A stretch of 64,000 nt of DNA from Engraulis encrasicolus. Lineage: Eukaryota > Chordata > Actinopteri > Clupeiformes > Engraulidae. The translations under genes and the position numbers were made by a program. A model generated the notes under the pieces. It did no database searches and was not told where the DNA came from. It saw nothing but the letters and a program-made list of their open reading frames with translations. The stretch is from positions 41,621,859-41,685,858 of the forward strand of contig NC_085868.1 in assembly GCF_034702125.1 (NCBI RefSeq), given 5' to 3'. Every line of letters starts with the position of its first letter. The first letter of the stretch is position 1. Positions 54,393-64,000 of this stretch are shown here, piece after piece.

Positions 54393-57300
54393 TTTTGTTG
54401 CATATTAATAAGTTGTAAAAGCTGCAGCTGGGTTCATCGGTTGGCTGTTAGAACGCTGCAGTCTGGTGAAGGATGTAACCGCTTCTCCTCATTGGCTCTC
54501 CCTCGCCTATCTGGGTAATACAGGAGCCTGAATCACTACACAATACTCCTTTTTTATGATCATCCATAAATGATGCACCTTTTTGTTTTTAAAAAGAGAA
54601 CACACACTGACAATTGGGATTCTGTTGTCGTAAACTAATAAATTGCCATATGCTTTCTCTTCAATTATTGCCTGCATAGTCTGGTTTGTTGTTGCATCGT
54701 TTAGTTTAAAAAAAAAACCAAAAAAAACAAGAATGAACCTGTTTTTAATCAAGGCAAACACTCATTTGAACATTGCAGTTGTGTTCAGGGGAAAAAAAGT
54801 AAATTGCAGATATTGCCTTGGTATAGATGATATACTGTATACACACAGATTTAAAGCAGTTATTTACAAATACATTATTTATGAAACCCTTTCAAGATGT
54901 CACTATGTACTGTACAGTGAGAAGATGTATGTGTGTGAGAGCGAGAGAGAGAAAGAGAGGAAGGTGGGATACTTGTGTGAGGTAGTGCATTTAAGGCTGT
55001 TCTCAAAAATCAGAGAATCAACCAATGCATACATTTATACGTTTTCTCCATGTGGCATTTAATACCTGTATGACGTTCATTAGGTCTTGAGGTTATATGT
55101 TCAAGTTCTTACGTTTCAGACATGTAAAAGTTTGTTATCTTTTACCTGACATGTTTCAACGGTGAAACTTCCGTCTTCATCAGAGAGTCGCATGGATGTT
55201 GAGATGTGACTTGCTTTAAAACAGCCGATGTTGTGGAGGTGTGACCTTCCTGTCAATATTGACAAGTTGGTCACACCTCCTGCTGTTAGAGTTGTGGGCT
55301 CAGGGTGGTGGTCCAGGTGTGAGACAGCACGTCACACTTCAACATCCATATGACCCTCTGATGACGGAAGTTTCACCGTCGAAGCATGTCAGGTAAAAGA
55401 TAACCTTTTACATGTCTGAAAGAAAAGAACTTGAATAGTTAGGCATTTAATACCGTTTTACTGTAATAGTGACAAACCTCACTCAGCAGTGGTGTAGTCT
55501 ATGTAGAACGCAGATATACGCAGTATACCCACTTCGAAATTTCAGGGATTTCAGTAAACCCACTTAAAAATGATTGATCCATTATTTAGAATAGCACAAA
55601 TATATACAGTATACCCACCTCAAAAATGCTCAAATATACAGTATACTTACCACAAAAAAGTAGACTACATGTCACTCAGGCTAAATCATTTTTCCATGCC
55701 TGTAACTTTACCTTCTGTTTCTTAACTAAAGAATCCTTAACTGTCTCCACATCAGCCCCAGCTGTAACCTGTCGGAAAAAAAGGTTTTACATTTTCAGTT
55801 TCAAAAAAATAACCAACTAAAACAAAAGTTTTGCCCAGACCAAAACCCAATAGCACATTTGTAAATGGTTAAAGAAAGTGCCGTAAAGCTAAACGTAATT
55901 ATTTGAAATAAAATTCATTTTACGTCATCTTTGCTCTTTATGTAGTGGTTCTGTGTTACTTCATAGCAGAAAAAAGCCGCTGCCTAGAATTATTTGAATC
56001 ACATGAATCATTCCACCAACAAACTTCCTTTACCCCGGTTGTCAAAACTCTGAGTTCCGTGGCTCTGTGCACATTATCTGCATGGAAATAGATGGTGTGG
56101 AGGCTGGGCTGGACTGGTCAGGCATTTTCCGCTGGGATTGATTCACCACCAGGCATTGAGAGAGACAATTGCCTCTTTTCCACTGCTGTTTTTTTGGTTG
56201 GCCTATACAGCTCGACACAGCGCGACTCGGCTGCCACTTTTTGCTTTTTGTTTGAGCAAAAAGTGGCGACCGAGACACGCTGTAGTCGAACTGTAGCTGT
56301 AACACAGAGGCAAATGAGACCAGTTCAATGTTTGACAGCAAGGCCCAAAATGTATAGGTGCCGGTATGCTTGCTGCGAGTTGTAAATTACGCGCGTCACC
56401 GCGAGCAACCGACAGCACATGCTTGCTTGCAAGTATGATCACAAATGTTTGAAATTGCGGACAAACTCGAGACGCTCTTAAAAGTTGCTGCCATTGTCGT
56501 TTTCATATCAAGCACACGCGTGGAACTGCGCGGTCTATCTTAGATCGCCCCAGCGAGTTTGAAGATATTGCACCTGGCGCACGCTTTTGGCTGCCGTGTC
56601 CAACGCGCGCGAAATCGACATTAAATACGCATGTTAACGCGTTCATGAACGAATCGTGCACGCGCTCGCGTATCTTGCAGCAAGCATACCAGCACCTTAT
56701 ATCTGACTGTTTCGGAAAGGCCTGCTGTGACAGCACGACGACTGATACCTTTACACCCTGGCCAAAATCATCACCAGCAGGGGCGGAGCACTGGTATTGG
56801 GACAGGGGGGGGCGGGAGATGTGTCAGAGGTGTTGGGCCCACGAAATATCGTAGTTTGGGGCCCCTACAAGATGTTTGGCAATCGAAAGTCACTGGCAGG
56901 GCCCCCCCCCCAAGTGGTGAGGCCGGGGGTTCCTGGCCCCAATGCCCTCCCCTCTGCTCCGCCCCTGATCACCAGTCCACCGGGCAAATGTCCAGCATAC
57001 CATATGGCCAATCCAGCAATATGTGGAGGTGTGAAAGACAATGAGCATGATTATGACACGCGTCAAATTCACTTGCTTAAAAAAGTTTTCTGAGTCATCA
57101 TCATCAACAATGTCTGTGTCCCTGTCTGCCTTTGTAATAATTATGTGATCCAGACCAAACTGAGCAGGTCAGTGTCTGCCTACATACAGTAGCTGTCTGC
57201 TTCACTGTTTCTTTGTGCGTCGTGTTTAAGGCTGACAGCATTATTCACACTTTTTGTTTGAAAGATTCATGCGCAGAAAATGGCAGACATTGCACACACA

Positions 57301-57460
57301 CATGCTCAAAACACCAGTCACTGGCGTTGGATAGTAAAATAAATAACGTACATTGCATCTAGTCTGTCTACTGTGGACTTCAGCCGAGAGGGTCAGTGCA
57401 GGTGGTGATTCTTTTTCTATGGGCCAGGCAATGTTTTATTATTTTTATAACATGGAAGAG
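54393..57460. other. Intergenic, no gene supported
   Basis: A palindromic element at 55100-55435 (listed), a GCTGGACTGGTC fragment at 56100 and 56985, and GGGCCCC-rich stretches at 56770-56970. 56210-56760 contains an inverted-repeat element with GCACGCGCTCGCG and CGCGCGAAATCG. Confidence 0.5.
55100..55435. mobile_element. Palindromic miniature element
   Basis: TTCAAGTTCTTACGTTTCAG mirrored at 55415-55435; TTATCTTTTACCTGACATGT and GAAACTTCCGTC both mirrored. Arms are about 120 bp. Confidence 0.8.
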
Positions 57461-57475
57461 AACACACACACACAT

Positions 57476-57551
<76 letters not shown>

Positions 57552-57564
57552 CCACCAGGCCAAA

Positions 57565-57660
<96 letters not shown>
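57461..57660 (+). repeat. Two (CA)n tracts split by a short spacer
   Basis: 57461-57550 and 57571-57660 separated by ACCACCAGGCCAAAAGAAAA. Confidence 0.95.
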
Positions 57661-57662
<2 letters not shown>

Positions 57663-57796
57663 GTCTAGCTGTGATATTGGACACTGAGGAGAGAGATGCG
57701 CTGTCAAGGCAACATGCCTCATTAAATTTGTCTTGGGCGGTACGGTGTGCAAGACAGAGAGTGCATCGCTATAGAGATCTCATCTGTTATGCAGTG

Positions 57797-58030
57797 CCAG
57801 GGCTGGACTGGCCATGTGGCATAGCGGGCATTTCCCGGTGGGCCCCACACCCTTGTGGGCCTCTATTTTCAGGAATGTAAAAAAATATATTCTTTTACAT
57901 TTCTGAAAATAGGGGCCCACGAGGGTGCAGGGCCCACCAGTGTGTCAGTTCTGCGCCCCTAATTATGACGGGCCCCTCTAAGCCAAAAGTGCCCAGGCCC
58001 TTTTCTTCCCCAGTCCAACCCTCCCTGTGC
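57797..58030. mobile_element. GGGCC-rich near-palindromic element
   Basis: AGGGCTGGACTGGCCATGTG ... GTGGGCCTCTATTTTCAGGA mirrored by TTTCTGAAAATAGGGGCCCA ... CCCCAGTCCAACCCT. Shares its core with 20175-20360. Confidence 0.75.
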
Positions 58031-58309
58031 AGTACTGTATATTCTATTCTATATATACCAGCAGGCCCAAATGACCCACTCTGAAAGGGCAAACGCAGCC
58101 TGACTAGAACTGGTCCGATCTCAGCTACTGTTTCGTGCAAATAATTAACCTGTGCTATTGCCTGCTTGTTGAAAAAATGGATCCTTTACACAGTACCTAC
58201 CTATGGGTCTTTTACAAACCTTTTCAAACAGTCCTTTGGGGAAATCATAATACAGTACAAAGGTAAAAGGTATGCACTTATTTGAATGACCAGTCTATTC
58301 AGGGGTGCT

Positions 58310-58690
58310 GAGGCATAGTGCTCTAGCCTTACAGCCTGATTATCATCGAAGTTCAAATCTCTTCAGACTTGGTCTGACCAACAGCATAACAATTAACATT
58401 TCCTAAACGGCATGGTTGACCCGCCTCCCTCGGTTTGCTTACGGTTGTTTGCATAGCCTCTTACTGCAGCAGGGGTCGCCGGCGACCCTATTCACTTGCT
58501 GAAAATGCTTAACTACATCATAACAACATTGGCATAACATTACAGAGAGCCATATTGCTGCGCTAAGGAGTTAAAGTGGGAGGAGTTCCCAATTTTTCGG
58601 GAGCTCAGAAAGTACTTGCATTGCTCTTGAGCTGACTTGTAGCAACGCTGAAGGTGTTGCGTCACTAGGAGGACACGGCCTGGCTAATGG
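58310..58690 (-). mobile_element. Interrupted third copy of the 23930/37060 element
   Basis: Inverse orientation: TTGGTCTGACCAACAGCATA ... TGTTGCGTCACTAGGAGGAC. About 110 bp (58455-58570) is inserted relative to the other copies. Confidence 0.7.
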
Positions 58691-59020
58691 GGACCCAGGT
58701 TCTAGTCTGGCATGGCTCATTTCCCATCCCTATCTCATCTCTCTCTCTCAGTCTCTTCCTGATACTCCCCATACACTGTAATCTGTATCATCCTGTCCTC
58801 AATAAAGCCCCCTAAAATATGTTTAAAAAGAAAGAAAAGTTGATTCATTAAGATGGCAGGAGACATCCCAAGGGGGCAAGTACTGATGCAGGGTGCTTGT
58901 TTTTGTGATCAAATCAAAGTCTTTAAGATGGATGCTGCTGAATATGGCATATTGTGTGATTGTGAATGTGATTGAGGCAGACAATGAGAAACGACAGACA
59001 ATTTGAGAGACGCCAGTACA

Positions 59021-59099
59021 CGCACGCACGCACGCACGCACGCACACACGCACACACGCACACACGCCGCACACACGCACACACGCACACACGCGCACG
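59021..59099 (+). repeat. (CACG)n/(CGCACA)n repeat
   Basis: CGCACGCACGCA then CGCACACACGCACA units. Confidence 0.92.
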
Positions 59100-59514
59100 A
59101 GAGAGAAGGAGACACAGATTGACATTTCAGCACAACTGTCAATTTGAATGCTGGTCACTATGTACTGTCTTTCTCTGTGAGATCAATACTATTGCATGTA
59201 GAGACCTGTGGTCTTTGCATATTGATAAGATACACCTGACGGTTAGGCCTATATGAAGATGATTCCATTGTGTCAGAGCTGGACTGGTCATCTGGCATAC
59301 AAAGCATTTTCTCTGTTTTTTGGTTTGTTGTTGTAGCAAATGTTACTTTCAGATTTTGTTTTCCTTTTTCATTCATTTAATTTCATTCATTTTCATTAAT
59401 TCATTTAATTTCATTTAATGTATTGTTTATTTAACAGGGACAGTGCACAATATACAATTGAGCCAGATTATAGCTAATTTTCATCTGTAGTCCCTGGACA
59501 GGAATTGGTGTTAG

Positions 59515-59617
59515 GAATTCATTGGCATGTTTCGACCTTGCTGTCTACTTCAGATTCGCTAACAAACAGTGAATCTAAAATAACTGTAAGGTCGAAACAT
59601 CATCATGCCAATGAATG
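59515..59617. mobile_element. Small palindromic element
   Basis: TTCATTGGCATGTTTCGACC mirrored by GGTCGAAACATCATCATGCC; TTCAGATTCGC/GTGAATCTAAAATA inside. Confidence 0.7.
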
Positions 59618-60187
59618 AATAACGAGAAAAAAAGGACTTAATGAAGAAAAGAATTCAAAAGAGTGTAGCACCTTTATATATATATATAAAAAGATCTCAC
59701 TTTTTGTTCTGCACCAAGGATTTATGCTCAAGCAAGGCCACAAGCAAGGCCACAGTTGATCAAAATGATACAGCAGGTGGTTTGGGGGGCTGTGTGAGAG
59801 ACTGGTCAATGCCAAACAGGCTCGGACTGGTTTTTGGACCCAATACTGACATGCATTTTGTCCCATGTTTTTGTTCTAACAATATAGTAAGCGTATCAGA
59901 GTTCTTTAACCACAACAGACTTACTGTACACATTCCTTCATTCATCAATCAATTCTTCTGTTGAATGAATGTAGACCTATGTGTAGTGTTGTCACTCCAC
60001 AATGGTAATGTCTTAAAGTAATTTGGGTTGTATGTAATGTATGTATGTTTGCATGTCTGTATATAAGTGTTTGTCTGTATAAAGGCCTCAGTCCTCTGTC
60101 TGTTTTCGTCAGTTAGTGCTTATGCACGTGGAGCATGGCACATGTGCAATAGTCTTGTGATGTTCTGTTTATGTCGTCTTGTCTTAA

Positions 60188-60552
60188 AGGGACACTGTGT
60201 GAGATTTTTAGTTGTTTATTTCCAGAATTCATGCTGCCCATGTGTAATGTGACCTTTTTCATGAATATTTACCACCGGCATCAAATTCTACAGTAAGCAC
60301 TCATTATGACTGGAAAAATTGCACTTTTCATACATGAAAAGGGGGGATCTTCTCCATGGTCCGCCATTTTGAATTTCCAAAAATAGCCATTTTTAGCTGC
60401 AAAAATGACCATATTATGTAACATACTAGAAGATATTTGTTTATTACTTAGTAAACTTTCATGTAAAGATCAAATTTGGCAATAGGCAGACCAGTTTCAA
60501 TAAGCAGCATAGCTGCAGTACCTTTTTTGACCATTTCCTGCACAGTGTCCCT
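60188..60552 (+). mobile_element. TTAA-flanked miniature element, copy C
   Basis: AGGGACACTGTGTGAGATTT ... GCACAGTGTCCCT between TTAA 60184-60187 and 60553-60556. Highly similar to 29832-30191. Confidence 0.92.
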
Positions 60553-60921
60553 TTAAACTAGTTTTGCTCAGGGATGCAAAATGAATTTCAGTGCAAACTG
60601 ATAACAAGCACGGTAACATTTTATTTGAACGGGGCTTTTACAGTGTTACTCACTAGGTACACTGTAATAACTGCTGTAATAACAGTACATGTTATTACAT
60701 CGTACTCACATCATGTGTACTCACATCATGTGTGTATGTATATACCAAGGGTGCCTTGGGCCTCAGTTGAGCCCTTTACCTCCCTGGAAGAATTCATCAC
60801 TTTGGTATCATGAAAGCCAAAGTATCATAACAACATTTCACATTATGGTCATTATTATTTTCATGGTATGTAGATACACATGATGTAATAGCATGCTGCT
60901 ATAGTACTTTCATGTTATTAC

Positions 60922-61255
60922 TAGTGTTGCACCGGCACCGATACCAGTATCGGTGGATCAGTGTATCGGCACTAAAATGGTGGTATCGGTATCGGCGAGT
61001 ACCAACAAATAGGGCACCGATACCGTTTACAGGTGCTTTTATGACACTTAAACAGCCTTGAAAATAGTTATTTCATAGAGGTAGCCTGACAAAGTCATGC
61101 AATGATTTTACATCCAAGTAGTATGCACTACAGCCCTTCATATATCATTTCAAATAGGGTGGTATCGGTGTCGGTATGTTATTGGTATCGGCCGATACTG
61201 CACAGCCAGGTATCGCGGGTATCAGTATTGGGGCCAAAAATATCGTGCAACACTA
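60922..61255 (+). mobile_element. 334-bp hAT-like element with perfect 8-bp duplication
   Basis: TAGTGTTGCACCGGCACCGA ... AATATCGTGCAACACTA, flanked by GTTATTAC at 60914-60921 and 61256-61263. The GGTATCGGTATCGG interior resembles 1530-1680. Confidence 0.93.
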
Positions 61256-61346
61256 GTTATTACACTAGTTATTACACCTAATGAGTAAGTACACTGTAAT
61301 TACAGCCCGGTTAAAATGAAGTAAGAAAGTACTATGGTATCATAGT

Positions 61347-61514
61347 TGCAAGAGGAGAGAAGTGCCACGCACTCCCGAGTTGCATAAACGAGTTTTTAAT
61401 GTGACAATGTGTCGACCTGTCGGCCTTCCTCAGGTCACGGCGACAGGCTGAAACGTTGTCACAAAAACTAATTCATGCAACTCGGAAGTGTGCGGCACTT
61501 CTCTCCTCTTGCAT
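61347..61514. mobile_element. Palindromic element
   Basis: TTGCAAGAGGAGAGAAGTGC mirrored by GCACTTCTCTCCTCTTGCA, AACGTTGTCACA and ATTCATGCAACTCGG inside. Confidence 0.8.
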
Positions 61515-62044
61515 GTGTTTTGCTGGTTGCCAGCACCTCTTTTTCTGGTGGGCATTTTGCACCTCCACTCATCGTTTTGTATAGTAACAGCAGAGAGAGT
61601 AGAGAGAGAGAGGTTCCATTGGCCCATTGTTTCTGGGTTCTATTATTGCAAGGGGGAGGGGGGGAAATCCCCCTTTAGGCAGACCTAGGCAGACCTAAGG
61701 ACTGTTCTATTCAATGCTAGGAGTATTATGACACGCCCCTTTAGGCAGACCGGAACCTGGTCATGTTAGGTGCCCATAGCAACCTATTACAATGGCATAT
61801 CTCTATATACTTAAAGAATCTCTGGTAACAGTATGGGTTGACGTGTGTAATCGTTGTGAGGTGTGTTGTTTGTCTGGATTTGTATATTACATCACCTTAG
61901 CTGCTGCTGGGCTGTGGGAGCTACTGATGAGCACTGAATGTGCGTGCGCGTGTGACTGCATGCCTGCGTGTATGCAACGCTTGTGTATGTGTGTAGTGTA
62001 AGATGGCATGTGTATTCTTGTGTTCTCATGTGTGTGCGTGTGTG

Positions 62045-62515
<471 letters not shown>

Positions 62516-62537
62516 GCACTGATAAGACTAACAGGAG

Positions 62538-62628
62538 AGAGAACTTCATTATATATTAGAACTTCATTATATATTAGAACTTCATTATATATTAGAACTT
62601 CATTATATATTAGAACTTCATTATATTC
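62538..62628 (+). repeat. 18-bp minisatellite, five copies
   Basis: Unit AGAACTTCATTATATATT, almost perfect. Confidence 0.95.
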
Positions 62629-62689
62629 CTTCATTTGAGTGGTTATATGTCAGCTGCCAGGGAGGGACGCACAGGGATGCACAGGCAAG

Positions 62690-63300
62690 ACATGGCTGCA
62701 GCCTAGGGCCCCCACCTACCAGGGGGCCCCCACAAGCTAGATATGGCTGCTGCCTAGGCCCCCCACCTGTCAGGGGGCCCCCACAGGCTCAATAAAGCTG
62801 CAGCCTATAGGGGGCCCTACCTACCAGGGGCCCCCACAAGCTAGATATGGCTGCAGCCTAGGGCCCCTACCTACCAGGGGCCCCCACAAGCTAGATATGG
62901 CTGCAAGCTAGAGCCCCCACCAGGGGCCCGCACAGGCTAGATATGGCTGCAGCCTAGGGCCCCTACCGACCAGGGGTCCCCACAGGCTAGATATGGCTAA
63001 AGCCTAGGGCCCCCACCTACCAGGGGGCCCCCACAACCTAAAAATGGCTAAAGCCTAGGCCCCCCCCACCTGCCAGGGGCCCCCACTACGCTAGATATGG
63101 CTGCAAACTAGGGGGCCCTATCTGCCAGGGCCGGATTAACGCACAAGTTAGATATGCAACCTAGGGCCCCCACCTACCAGGGGCCCCCACTACGCTAGAC
63201 ATGGCTGCAACCTAGGGCCCCCCACCTGCCAGGGCCGGATTAATGCACAAGTTAGATATGCAACCTAGGGCCCCCACCTGCCAGGGGTCCCCTGATAGGC
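62690..63300 (+). repeat. ~60-bp minisatellite from a GGGCC-rich repeat, ~10 copies
   Basis: Unit GCTAGATATGGCTGCAGCCT + AGGGCCCCCACCTACCAGGG + GGCCCCCACA. Some units carry CCAGGGCCGGATTAATGCAC, which is the terminus of the dispersed element seen singly at 28660-28730. Confidence 0.9.
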
Positions 63301-63917
63301 CAAACATGGAAAATCGCAGCATTGTGATGAGGTACAATATTGAAAATATCATCTGTTGTGTTGAGTATAGATATGTTATCCTTAATTCCTAGCTTGTAAT
63401 CACGACACTATGTAGATTTGTCGCAAATTTTGTCTTCCAGGGAGGGAGTGGGGGTGCACAGCAGCAACCTGTAGCCTAGGGGCCCAGGGCACCTTAATCC
63501 GGCCCTGTAAAGCTGATATTGATTCGCTGGCCTGGCCTTCAAAAGACTCGAGAGACTACGGTAGTATGTGATTGTCTACGTGTGTAGTATAGGTATCTGT
63601 GAGACTCGAGTGTACTCGAATGCACCTGAATCTACAGTATGATGCACCGTTATCATGACTAACCTATGCTGTTTGTGGCGTGCGTGCATGCATTCGTGTT
63701 GGGAAAGGTAATGTGTGTGTGTGCTCGTGTATGTAGCCTACGCACTGTTATGTGCGCACTGCTGTGCATATGGAGCATAGGATGTATAATATACAATCTA
63801 TGATATGGAGTCATGAGATGAGATGTAGTGTGTGTTTCTATGTGTGTTTTTGCAAGCATATACCTGTAGATTGGGAGAAATGTGTGTGTGTGTGTGGGGA
63901 GGGTTCCGTGTGCGCGC

Positions 63918-63943
63918 TGTTTATCACACACACACACACACAC

Positions 63944-64000
<57 letters not shown>
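63918..64000 (+). repeat. (CA)n tract at window edge
   Basis: CA repeat with two CACGCA variants, continuing past the right edge. Confidence 0.95.

Noticed and set aside
62690..63300. Possible CRISPR-like array
   Set aside because: Direct tandem units without unique spacers, in a eukaryotic context.

Overview
The window is nuclear DNA of a teleost fish. The protein-coding exons are vertebrate and intron-rich, and they sit in a background of miniature hAT, TTAA, Tc1/mariner and tRNA-SINE repeats and very long CA/CT/GAA microsatellites typical of fish. No species can be named from sequence alone. I assembled the gene models by hand from splice sites, reading phase and recalled protein families, with no alignment.

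Layout: (1) 1-10306, minus strand: hjurp (Scm3/HJURP, the CENP-A histone chaperone), 13 coding exons, running off the left edge. (2) 14830-19095, minus: a small gene for a secreted, proline-rich, repeat-bearing protein with a TATA promoter and poly(A) signal. (3) 22540-23637, minus: a compact three-exon gene with a 59-codon reading frame, not recognised. (4) 33627-44425, minus: creb1, complete coding sequence (317 aa) from seven coding exons plus a probable non-coding first exon. (5) 45095-51610, plus: chmp2b (ESCRT-III subunit), complete, 216 aa in six exons, head-to-head with creb1 across a CCAAT-rich interval. The remainder (about 10.3-14.8 kb, 19.1-22.5 kb, 23.7-33.6 kb and 51.6-64 kb) is repeats with no gene I can support.

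The most striking signal is at the 3' end of hjurp (1-2810). Four successive introns each coincide almost exactly with a TAGGG-ended, hAT-like element. The elements are flanked by 5- to 10-bp direct repeats, and conceptual removal of element plus one repeat copy restores one open frame at every junction. In two of them the splice donor is the last G of the target repeat plus the first T of the element, and the acceptor AG is in the second repeat copy. This looks like serial intron creation by DNA transposons within what was probably one large coding exon.

The second unusual theme is in creb1. Exon edges with their splice sites are duplicated into the neighbouring introns. The 3' edge of the first coding exon (IATLAQ plus donor) has grown into a minisatellite of about 25 copies over 2.2 kb. 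The 3' edge of the basic-region exon is copied once 96 bp downstream, and the 5' edge of the next exon is copied about 230 bp upstream.

The secreted-protein gene has an in-frame TGA after which the frame stays open across a splice junction for another 30 codons, suggesting a recent nonsense change or readthrough. Many transposons are intact enough to show target-site duplications; these include a 92-bp element family with perfect 9-bp duplications and a 1435-bp fold-back Tc1-like element.
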